Both the position numbers and the translations under genes were made by a program. A model generated the notes under the pieces. It ran no database searches. It had not been told where the DNA came from and saw nothing but the letters and a program-made list of their open reading frames with translations. Below are positions 56,264 through 63,675 of a stretch of 64,000 nucleotides of DNA, in pieces. Every line of letters begins with the position of its first letter. The stretch's first letter is position 1. Location: positions 1,259,701 through 1,323,700 of the forward strand of contig CALSQD010000002.1 of assembly GCA_943788405.1 (NCBI GenBank), read 5' to 3'. The stretch comes from an uncultured Flavobacteriales bacterium (GTDB lineage: Bacteria > Bacteroidota > Bacteroidia > Flavobacteriales > BACL11).

Positions 56264-57171
56264 TATTCTTTCCAGTTTTTTAAATCAATATCCAGTAACT
56301 TTTCTAACTTTTCTATATCTCCTTTAAAATTATTTAAAAGATCTTTCTTTGTTTCAGGAGTAATTGGCTTGGCTTTTTCTTTCAAAAATGATTCTAAAAA
56401 TATTCTAAAATTCTTTCTAAAAAACTTGGAAAAAACTACCCTCAATCCTTTTTTTAATAGATTATCTTTCATAAAAAATTGCTTTAGAAAAGGAATCCTC
56501 CAACTTTTACCACCAACATTATGCCTTGAAACCGTATCTAAATTAACTCTTTTCAAGACTCCTAAAAACGCTAAAGATTCCTGCACAACTTCTTCAGTAT
56601 TATTTTGAAAATCTTCATACAATATAACATGAACATTATTGAAATTATCTAAATAAGCTTTTACCATATTATAATACAATCCCATATCCTTATACATAAC
56701 CATTGGCGTTAAAGTTTCATCCTTTAATAACCTACTATTTTCTATTTCTAATGCATTTTCAAATGACAAATTTTCCTTTATACTTCTAGCTACATGAGTA
56801 TAAGCAGAAAAAGCTCTGTCAACAGGATTACGCAACATAATAATGATTTTGACATCTTCAGATAAATATCTTTTAATATTTTTAATTGCTTCATCATAGT
56901 AATACAAATACAAAACTGTAGATTCTCCAATCATCTTCTCTTCTCTTACCCCTTTAAACAGATCTTGATATTCTTCCCAAGTCCAAACCCCATTATGCAA
57001 TCTTTTTTCAACCAAATCCTTAATTAAAAACCTTGGCTCTTTAACCTTCATACCCTTATCATTATAGGATGGCATAAAGACATCTGGGTGTTGATTTAAA
57101 TAATTATGCAAAGATGATGTGCCACTTTTAGCAGCACCAACAATTAAGAAATTTGGGAGTTTATTTTTCAT
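56263..57171 (-). CDS. Sulfotransferase (PAPS-dependent), copy 5
   Basis: A 302-residue sulfotransferase. PAPS loop FLIVGAAKSGTSSLHNYLNQ (a Ser replaces the second Thr of the usual GTTS), KEPRFLIKDLVEKR and 3'-phosphate motif IIMLRNPVDRAFSAYTHVAR. First of three tandem copies after the flippase gene, overlapping it by one base. A Ser in place of Thr in the loop is tolerated in the family. Confidence 0.92.
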   Translation of the reverse strand: MKNKLPNFLIVGAAKSGTSSLHNYLNQHPDVFMPSYNDKGMKVKEPRFLIKDLVEKRLHNGVWTWEEYQDLFKGVREEKMIGESTVLYLYYYDEAIKNIKRYLSEDVKIIIMLRNPVDRAFSAYTHVARSIKENLSFENALEIENSRLLKDETLTPMVMYKDMGLYYNMVKAYLDNFNNVHVILYEDFQNNTEEVVQESLAFLGVLKRVNLDTVSRHNVGGKSWRIPFLKQFFMKDNLLKKGLRVVFSKFFRKNFRIFLESFLKEKAKPITPETKKDLLNNFKGDIEKLEKLLDIDLKNWKE

Positions 57172-58502
57172 TATTGTCTTTTTGAAAAAGGTAAATAGAA
57201 TGTATAAAAACCAAACTCTCTTTTAACAAAATAAACCATTATTAAATTCCAAGTTGAAAGAGAAATCATACTTGCTAAAGCAGCTCCATTAATACCATAT
57301 ATTGGTATTAAAACAAAATTAAGAACAACATTAATAATTGCTCCAAAAAACAACACATTCATAAAAATAACCTGTTTTCCTGTCATCTGCAAAAGATTAC
57401 CAACTGACCCTGAAAAAGAACTAATTAACTTACCTATTGATAAGTATATAAAAGCTGTTACTCCTACTTTAAATTCCTCTCCAAAGATACCTAATAAAAA
57501 TTCAGGAAAAGTAAAGAAAAGTATAACAAGAGGAAGTGTTGCTAAAAATATCAGTTTTGTAGATTGATGAGCCACTTTTTTTAAGCCTTCAAAGTCTTTC
57601 TTTCCATATAATTCTGCAAATTTAGGAGAAGCAATACTATTTATTGCCATTAAAGCTATGCTAGCAAACATAGACAATTTAAAGGCTGTAAAGTAAATAC
57701 CAACATCCTCAGAATTCATCATATTACCAAGCATTAACTTATCAGTCCAAGCCATAATAAACTGAACACTTTGAGCAAACATCAAAGGGATTGAAATTTT
57801 TAAAATTTCATTGTATTTTAATACCTCAACTTGTTCCTCATCATTTATTCTCTCTACTTGATTATACCTATAAAGAAAAACAAGAAACGCTAAAAGAGAC
57901 ACTATAGCTAAAGATGAAACATAAGCATAAACAGGCACACTCCCATCCATTATAAATTGAGTTATTATAAAAATAGAGATAATTGAAAATGTAGCTTGTG
58001 ACATTCTATAGAAGAAAGAAAACTCAGCAATTTTTTTCAAACCTCTTAAGCTTTGATAATGTAGCATAAAAAATGCCATTGGCAAAACAAAAAATGCATT
58101 CAACCTCACATGCTCTACTTTTGCACTAACTAAATTAGCAATATCATTTGCAAAGTAGTACATCAAAAATGAAGAAACTAGAGTTGTAATACTTAGTAAA
58201 AAATTAATCTTTTTTCTAAACAACTGAATACTCTTCCATTTTCCTTGCTTAGCAAAAGATGCAATAAATCGGATTGAAAAAGTATCCATCCCTAATTTTG
58301 AAACAAGTGTAAATATGCGCAACACTACAATAGAAAGCACATAATCTCCCAATCCTTTAGCTCCAAAATAATGAGCAATAAGTAATGTCAATAAAAAGCC
58401 CATAACCTGACCACCTATTCTAATAATAAAAGACAACCCTCCTTTATTAAAAAGTTCAGCAAAGTCCTTATCTTGAAATGCTTTAAGAAATTTTTCTTTC
58501 AT
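57171..58502 (-). CDS. Wzx-type polysaccharide flippase
   Basis: A 443-residue membrane protein with about twelve to fourteen helices of the MATE-like polysaccharide export family; FNKGGLSFIIRIGGQVMGFL near residue 20 and FGAKGLGDYVLSIVVLRIFT are typical. It would flip the lipid-linked, possibly sulfated repeat unit to the periplasm for polymerisation by the Wzy-like protein. Start chosen at ATG 58502, eight bases after the cysQ stop; a TTG at 58529 inside cysQ is less likely. Confidence 0.9.
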   Translation of the reverse strand: MKEKFLKAFQDKDFAELFNKGGLSFIIRIGGQVMGFLLTLLIAHYFGAKGLGDYVLSIVVLRIFTLVSKLGMDTFSIRFIASFAKQGKWKSIQLFRKKINFLLSITTLVSSFLMYYFANDIANLVSAKVEHVRLNAFFVLPMAFFMLHYQSLRGLKKIAEFSFFYRMSQATFSIISIFIITQFIMDGSVPVYAYVSSLAIVSLLAFLVFLYRYNQVERINDEEQVEVLKYNEILKISIPLMFAQSVQFIMAWTDKLMLGNMMNSEDVGIYFTAFKLSMFASIALMAINSIASPKFAELYGKKDFEGLKKVAHQSTKLIFLATLPLVILFFTFPEFLLGIFGEEFKVGVTAFIYLSIGKLISSFSGSVGNLLQMTGKQVIFMNVLFFGAIINVVLNFVLIPIYGINGAALASMISLSTWNLIMVYFVKREFGFYTFYLPFSKRQ

Positions 58503-58510
58503 GGTTTGGT

Positions 58511-59302
58511 TTATTTTACCAAGAACCAAGGATTTAATAAATCCTCTTTATTATAAATTACATCATCAGATGAGTTATATTGTTTTACTGAAAATCCAGC
58601 ATACTTTGCAATTGCATGGCCAGCACCAGTATCCCACTCCATTGTAGGAGCATACCTAGGATAAGCATCTGCTTTTCCTTCAGCAACCATACATAACTTT
58701 AAAGATGAACCTACAGCCATAACCTCAACATTACCATGAATTTTCTTCATTTCTTCAAAAAACACTTCAGTTTCAGCTGACATATGCGAACGAGAACCTA
58801 CAATTACATAATTTTCTCTATTATAATTAATTGGTAATTTATCTGAGGTATTCATCAATTCTTCTAGATTATCAATCACTGTATTTCTGCTTACTTTATA
58901 GGAACCTAAACCTTCCATTGCAAAATAAAGTTCCTCTTTTACTGGAACATAAATAACTCCCATTATAGGGTTTCCATTATGGATTAAAGCAATATTCACA
59001 GTAAACTCTCCATTCCTTTTTACAAATTCTTTTGTCCCATCTAAAGGGTCAACCAACCAAGAATACTCCCAATCTTTCCTATCTTCATAAGTAATCTTTA
59101 CTCCCTCCTCACTTAAAAAAGGAATATCTGTCCCTTTAAGATGTGCTTCAATCACTTCATTGCAATTTTTATCAGCTAGTGTCAAAGGTGATTTATCATC
59201 TTTATGCTCAACAGCAAATTCAGATGCATATACATCCATAATTGCATGCCCACCTTCAATTGCTGCATTGATAGCTTTTTTTAATAATTCATTAAAATTC
59301 AT
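58511..59302 (-). CDS. cysQ: CysQ, 3'(2'),5'-bisphosphate nucleotidase
   Basis: A 263-residue inositol-monophosphatase-fold enzyme that hydrolyses PAP (adenosine 3',5'-bisphosphate), the inhibitory by-product of sulfotransferases, to AMP. Motifs are DDKSPLTLADKNCNE, the metal site VDPLDGTKEFVKRNGEFTVN and MEWDTGAGHAIAK. It lies three bases after deoC and just before the flippase and sulfotransferase genes, a sensible position for a by-product disposal enzyme of the sulfation pathway. Confidence 0.94.
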   Translation of the reverse strand: MNFNELLKKAINAAIEGGHAIMDVYASEFAVEHKDDKSPLTLADKNCNEVIEAHLKGTDIPFLSEEGVKITYEDRKDWEYSWLVDPLDGTKEFVKRNGEFTVNIALIHNGNPIMGVIYVPVKEELYFAMEGLGSYKVSRNTVIDNLEELMNTSDKLPINYNRENYVIVGSRSHMSAETEVFFEEMKKIHGNVEVMAVGSSLKLCMVAEGKADAYPRYAPTMEWDTGAGHAIAKYAGFSVKQYNSSDDVIYNKEDLLNPWFLVK

Positions 59303-59305
59303 TTT

Positions 59306-60034
59306 TCACTTTTTATACTTTTCGTTATATATTATTTGTGCTTTAGAAGTCCCAATTCTAGAAGCCCCTACTTCAATCATTTCTAAGCAATCCTTAAGAC
59401 TTGACACCCCTCCTGATGCTTTAATTTTCAAATTTCCTGCAACTGATTTAATCGTTTTTACATCCTTAACTGTAGCGCCATACCCACCATAATACCCAGT
59501 AGATGTTTTTATGAAAATTTTGCTTGTATGGTGAGGAAAATTTACTTGTACTATTTTACTTATACGCCTTGAAATTTCTCTTATTTCGTCTCTTGATAAA
59601 GCTCCTGTTTCAATAATCCATTTTACAATTTTCTTGTTTTCAACACCCAGCTTTGTTCCCTCCAAAATATCATTATCAAACTTTTTAAAACTTCCTCTTT
59701 TAAAAGCATTATAATCACATACATAATCAATATCATATGCCCCATTTTCAATTGCTGATTTACTCTCAATGATTTTTTGTTCAGTTGAAGAGCTTCCAAA
59801 AGGAAAATCAACCACTGTACCCACCTTCAATTTTGACTTATTTGCTTCTATTAATTCTTTTGCAATAGCAACAAACTCAGGTCGAATCATTATACAAGCA
59901 AATTTTGATTGAATTGACTCATTAATAGCAGCAACAACAACTTCCTTTGTTTCTAATTCTGAGATTCCTGTTTCAGCAGCAGTTTTAAGATAAGTTGAAT
60001 CTAGATAATTAGCTATATTTACTTGTTTTTCCAT
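59306..60034 (-). CDS. deoC: DeoC, deoxyribose-phosphate aldolase
   Basis: A 242-residue class I aldolase cleaving 2-deoxyribose 5-phosphate to glyceraldehyde 3-phosphate and acetaldehyde. The Schiff-base lysine is in FIKTSTGYYGGYGAT, GTVVDFPFGSS and KASGGVSSLKDCLEMIEVGASRIGTS (its last part) mark the barrel. It is the first gene of the sulfation operon, driven by a TAgaTTTG promoter, followed after three bases by cysQ. The link to glycan sulfation is not obvious; it may simply share the promoter. Confidence 0.93.
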   Translation of the reverse strand: MEKQVNIANYLDSTYLKTAAETGISELETKEVVVAAINESIQSKFACIMIRPEFVAIAKELIEANKSKLKVGTVVDFPFGSSSTEQKIIESKSAIENGAYDIDYVCDYNAFKRGSFKKFDNDILEGTKLGVENKKIVKWIIETGALSRDEIREISRRISKIVQVNFPHHTSKIFIKTSTGYYGGYGATVKDVKTIKSVAGNLKIKASGGVSSLKDCLEMIEVGASRIGTSKAQIIYNEKYKK

Positions 60035-60052
60035 TGTTATATTTTACAAAGC

Positions 60053-60060
60053 CAAATCTA
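60053..60060 (-). promoter_or_regulatory. -7 promoter box of the deoC-cysQ-sulfotransferase operon
   Basis: The minus strand reads TAgaTTTG, 19 bases from the deoC ATG. It is the only recognisable promoter for the 12-kb operon. The divergent cysC box lies 48 bases away, so one regulator could act on both. Confidence 0.6.
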
Positions 60061-60107
60061 AATAAATTATCAGATAATTAGCTGTTTTTTCATTTGATAA
60101 ATTTTCT

Positions 60108-60115
60108 TAAGTTTG
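60108..60115 (+). promoter_or_regulatory. -7 promoter box of cysC-cysD-cysN
   Basis: TAagTTTG on the plus strand ends 12 bases before the cysC ATG at 60128. It overlaps an upstream TTG (60113) in the cysC frame, showing that translation starts at 60128. Confidence 0.62.
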
Positions 60116-60127
60116 CAAGCTTATATT

Positions 60128-60736
60128 ATGAAAGAAGCGAAAGGTAACTTATTCCCAATATTTGACGATATTCTCCAAAAAGAGGATAAAGAAAAACTAT
60201 TGCAACAAAATGCAAAAGTAATCTGGATGACTGGTTTATCAGGATCTGGAAAAACTACAGTTGCAAAAGGAGTAGAGAGATATTTACACTCTCAAGGAAT
60301 ATTAAACCAACTTTTAGATGGAGATAATATTCGTGTAGGAATCAGTAATAACCTCACTTTCTCTTCAGTGGATAGAGCTGAAAATATAAGAAGAATTGCA
60401 GAAGTAAGTAAGCTTTTTATAAATTGCGGAGTAGTAACACTTAACTGTTTTGTAAGCCCTACAATTGAGATTAGAGATATTGCTAAAGAAATTATTGGAG
60501 CAGAAAATTTTATTGAGGTGTATATAAATGCGTCAGTAGAAACGTGTGAAACCCGAGATATTAAAGGGCTTTACAAAAAAGCACGAAAAGGAGAAATAAA
60601 AGATTTTACAGGAATTAGCGCACCATTTGAAGCTCCTGAAAATCCTGATATAGAAATAAATACAGCCAAACTTTCGATTGACGAATCGGTACAGAAAGTT
60701 TTGGATTATATATTACCGATTATAAAAAACAAGTAA
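60128..60736 (+). CDS. cysC: CysC, adenylylsulfate (APS) kinase
   Basis: Phosphorylates APS to PAPS, the sulfuryl donor. The 202-residue protein has the P-loop WMTGLSGSGKTTVAKG, LLDGDNIRVGI, FVSPTIEIRD and the APS-binding KGLYKKARKGEIKDFTGIS. The first 25 residues carry no motif. Start ATG 60128 is set by the promoter box. It is a stand-alone kinase (not fused to CysN), transcribed with cysD (3-base gap) and cysN. Confidence 0.95.
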   Translation: MKEAKGNLFPIFDDILQKEDKEKLLQQNAKVIWMTGLSGSGKTTVAKGVERYLHSQGILNQLLDGDNIRVGISNNLTFSSVDRAENIRRIAEVSKLFINCGVVTLNCFVSPTIEIRDIAKEIIGAENFIEVYINASVETCETRDIKGLYKKARKGEIKDFTGISAPFEAPENPDIEINTAKLSIDESVQKVLDYILPIIKNK

Positions 60737-60739
60737 AAA

Positions 60740-61645
60740 ATGAGTTCGTACAATTTAACACACTTAAAAGAATTAGAATCGGAAGCGATTTTTATCCTAA
60801 GAGAAGTAGCAGCACAGTTTGAAAAACCTGTAATGTTATTTTCTGGTGGGAAGGATTCTATCATCATGTTCCACCTTGCCAGAAAGGCATTTCACCCTGG
60901 AAAAATCCCATTTCCTTTAATGCATGTAGACACAGGGCACAACTTTCCTGAAACTATTGAATTTAGAGATAGGTTAATGGAAGAAACAGGAGAAACTTTA
61001 ATCGTAAAATATGTTCAAGATTCTATTGATAAAGGAACTGCTGTAGAAGAAACAGGAGTGAATGCATCAAGAAATGGATTGCAAACTGTAACTCTTTTAG
61101 AAGGATTAGAAGAAGGTAAATACGATTGTGCAATGGGAGGTGCAAGAAGAGATGAGGAAAAAGCAAGAGCAAAAGAAAGATTCTTTTCTCATAGAGATGA
61201 ATTTGGACAATGGGACCCAAAAAATCAAAGACCTGAACTTTGGAACTTATTTAATGGAAAGAAGAAAATGGGGGAACATTTCAGAATTTTCCCTATTTCT
61301 AATTGGACTGAAATGGATGTATGGCAATATATCTTACACGAAAAAATTGAATTACCTTCTTTATACTTTTCTCACAAAAGGGAAGTGGTAAACAGAGATG
61401 GAGTACTACTTGGAAAATGTGATTACATTCAACTGAAAAATAGTGAGCAGTGGGAAGAAAAAACAGTTAGATGTAGAACAATTGGAGATATGACCTGTAC
61501 TGGAGTTGCAGAATCAGATGCTGGAACACTAGAAGAAATTATTGAAGAAGTAGCTACAACAAGAGTTACCGAGAGAGGTGGTAGAGCTGATGACAAAAGA
61601 TCAGAAGCTGCCATGGAAGACAGAAAAAAAGAAGGGTACTTTTAA
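60740..61645 (+). CDS. cysD: CysD, sulfate adenylyltransferase small subunit
   Basis: A 301-residue ATP-PPase family protein that with CysN makes APS from sulfate and ATP. Diagnostic motifs are VMLFSGGKDSIIMFHLA (PP-loop SGGKDS), MHVDTGHNFPETIEFRD, GGARRDEEKARAKER and RCRTIGDMTCTG with the C-terminal RGGRADDKRSEAAMEDRK. It is between cysC and cysN, 12 bases before the latter. Confidence 0.96.
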   Translation: MSSYNLTHLKELESEAIFILREVAAQFEKPVMLFSGGKDSIIMFHLARKAFHPGKIPFPLMHVDTGHNFPETIEFRDRLMEETGETLIVKYVQDSIDKGTAVEETGVNASRNGLQTVTLLEGLEEGKYDCAMGGARRDEEKARAKERFFSHRDEFGQWDPKNQRPELWNLFNGKKKMGEHFRIFPISNWTEMDVWQYILHEKIELPSLYFSHKREVVNRDGVLLGKCDYIQLKNSEQWEEKTVRCRTIGDMTCTGVAESDAGTLEEIIEEVATTRVTERGGRADDKRSEAAMEDRKKEGYF

Positions 61646-61657
61646 AAAACAAAAATT

Positions 61658-62926
61658 ATGAGCGAAACGAAAGGATATTTAGATATGGAGCTTTTACGCT
61701 TCACAACTGCAGGAAGTGTAGATGATGGAAAAAGTACTTTGATTGGAAGATTACTTTACGATAGTAAAGCCATCTTTGAAGATCAAATGGAATTGCTAGA
61801 AGAAACAAGTAAGCAAAGAGGTGAAGAGGGTGTAAACTTAGCACTTTTAACTGATGGTTTGAGATCAGAAAGAGAACAAGGGATTACAATTGATGTTGCT
61901 TATAGATACTTTGCTACACCAAAAAGAAAATTCATTATTGCAGATACTCCTGGACATATTCAGTACACAAGAAATATGGTTACAGGAGCATCTACTGCAA
62001 ACTTAGCGCTACTTTTAGTAGATGCAAGACATGGAGTAATTGAACAAACGAAAAGACATGCCTTTATTGCATCTCTTTTACAAATTCCTCATATTGCTGT
62101 ATGTATTAATAAAATGGATTTAGTAGATCATAGTCAAGAAGCATTTGAAAAAATTAAAGCTGATTTTGAAAGTTTTGCTTCAAAACTAGAGATTAAGGAT
62201 GTTCACTTTATCCCTATTTCTGCATTGAATGGAGATAATGTTGTTGATAGGTCTGAAAACATGGATTGGTATGAAGGGTCTACTTTAATGCACTTATTAG
62301 AAAACATTCATATTGGTTCTGATCAAAATCATGTAGATTGCAGATTCCCTGTACAGTATGTTGTTCGTCCACAATCAGCAGAATATCCTGATTATAGAGG
62401 ATATGCTGGTAGAATTGAAGGTGGAGTGTTTAAACCAGGAGATGAGGTAACTGTACTTCCTTCTGGTTTTACTTCAAAAATTAAAGCTATTGACACTTTT
62501 GATGGGGAAGTTGAACAAGCATTTTCTCCTATGTCAGTTTGTATGACATTAGAAGATGATATTGACATTAGCAGAGGAGATATGTTAGTTAGAGAAAATA
62601 ACAAACCAACTGTTGAGCAAGATATTGATATTATGATTTGCTGGATGAATGAAAAGAAAATGATTCCAAGAGGGAAGTATACCATAAGGCATACTAGCCA
62701 AACTGCTAGATGTATCATTAAAGAAGTGAAGTATAAAATGGATATTAATACCCTACATAGAAATGAGGCAGACAGAGAAATAGGGCTGAATGATATTGGT
62801 AGAATTACTATCCGTACTACAAAACCTTTATTCTTTGATAGCTACAGAAGAAATAGAAATACAGGAAGTATTATTTTAGTAGATGAAGCAACAAATGAAA
62901 CGGTTGCTGCTGGAATGATAATCTAG
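61658..62926 (+). CDS. cysN: CysN, sulfate adenylyltransferase GTPase subunit
   Basis: A 422-residue EF-Tu-like GTPase that drives APS synthesis by CysD. G1 is GSVDDGKSTLIGRLLYD, G2 with REQGITIDVAYRYF, G3 DTPGHIQYTRNM, G4 NKMD, followed by two beta-barrel domains. There is no C-terminal APS-kinase domain, consistent with the separate cysC. Last gene of the PAPS operon, followed by a strong terminator. Confidence 0.96.
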   Translation: MSETKGYLDMELLRFTTAGSVDDGKSTLIGRLLYDSKAIFEDQMELLEETSKQRGEEGVNLALLTDGLRSEREQGITIDVAYRYFATPKRKFIIADTPGHIQYTRNMVTGASTANLALLLVDARHGVIEQTKRHAFIASLLQIPHIAVCINKMDLVDHSQEAFEKIKADFESFASKLEIKDVHFIPISALNGDNVVDRSENMDWYEGSTLMHLLENIHIGSDQNHVDCRFPVQYVVRPQSAEYPDYRGYAGRIEGGVFKPGDEVTVLPSGFTSKIKAIDTFDGEVEQAFSPMSVCMTLEDDIDISRGDMLVRENNKPTVEQDIDIMICWMNEKKMIPRGKYTIRHTSQTARCIIKEVKYKMDINTLHRNEADREIGLNDIGRITIRTTKPLFFDSYRRNRNTGSIILVDEATNETVAAGMII

Positions 62927-62946
62927 TACACTTAAATATTGAAGCA

Positions 62947-62980
62947 TAAAAAAAGCCAGACAATTGTCTGGCTTTTTTAA
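62947..62980. terminator. Bidirectional terminator after cysN
   Basis: Seven A, agccagacaattgtctggct (perfect palindromic stem) and six T. Separates cysN from the convergent TonB-type gene. Confidence 0.92.
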
Positions 62981-62994
62981 TTTTATCTTATTTC

Positions 62995-63663
62995 TTAATT
63001 CAAAGTAAAATTAATTGGGATGGTATACATTACTCTTACTGACTTCCCTCTTTGTTTTCCAGGCTTGCAATACTTAGGCATTGACTTTAACAATCTTGTT
63101 GCTTCAGCATCCAAGTTCTTATCTACACCTCTTACAATTTTTACATTAGTTACACTTCCTGATTTATCTACAATAAAGTTTACATAAACCTTACCAGTAA
63201 TGTTATACTCCTTTGCAATTGCTGGATATTTTACATTATCATTGATATACTTAAAGATTGCAGCATCCCCTGACTTTCCTTTGTAACAAAATTCAGGCAT
63301 GTTCTCAACTACCATAAAGAACTCTTCATCATCTTCTTCCTCAATTTCAATTTCCTCATCTTCATCTGATTCAGTATCTTCAATCTCAATCTCATTTTCA
63401 ATCTCAACTTCATCCTCAACAATTTCAATTACTTCTGGGGGTGGTGGAGGTGGTGGAGGTGGCTTTACTTCCTGTTTAGTAATAGGAATAATTTCTTCTT
63501 CCAAATCATCAAGACTTAATGCCCCTAAATTATAGGCTACTTTTTCGTAACTCTTGTATTCAAAAGCACCAAGTACTACTAACAAAGCGATAACTAAACC
63601 TATTTGTAAAAACAGTCCTTTCTTTCTTTCTAAATCAACTTCTGGATTCTTTTTTGGTTCCAT
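62995..63663 (-). CDS. TonB-family energy transducer
   Basis: A 222-residue protein with a cytoplasmic stub, one membrane helix (residues about 17-38), a linker with nine consecutive prolines at about 69-77, a strongly acidic Glu/Asp stretch at about 80-112, and a C-terminal TonB domain (VKYPAIAKEYNITGKVYVNF and the end NFTLN). It couples the proton motive force to outer-membrane TonB-dependent receptors. No exbB or exbD is adjacent. It lies 12 bases after gcvH, on the same strand. Confidence 0.9.
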   Translation of the reverse strand: MEPKKNPEVDLERKKGLFLQIGLVIALLVVLGAFEYKSYEKVAYNLGALSLDDLEEEIIPITKQEVKPPPPPPPPPEVIEIVEDEVEIENEIEIEDTESDEDEEIEIEEEDDEEFFMVVENMPEFCYKGKSGDAAIFKYINDNVKYPAIAKEYNITGKVYVNFIVDKSGSVTNVKIVRGVDKNLDAEATRLLKSMPKYCKPGKQRGKSVRVMYTIPINFTLN

Positions 63664-63675
63664 AATATTTTAATT

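Noticed and set aside
54513-57171. Sulfotransferase trio as a recent repeat artefact of assembly
   Set aside because: The three proteins differ throughout outside the PAPS motifs, so they are true divergent paralogs.
58503-58529. TTG start of the flippase gene inside cysQ
   Set aside because: It adds nine residues without family support, while an ATG lies eight bases after the cysQ stop.
60113-60127. TTG start of cysC five codons upstream
   Set aside because: It overlaps the -7 box at 60108-60115; ATG 60128 is the start.
39896-62926. The glycan locus as a mobile island
   Set aside because: No integrase, transposase or flanking repeat was seen; the tRNA-Phe lies 9 kb away with ordinary genes between.
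63299-63535. Plus-strand Ser-rich reading frame of 78 codons
   Set aside because: It is the complement of the Asp/Glu-rich and Pro-rich linker of the TonB-type gene; low-complexity shadow.
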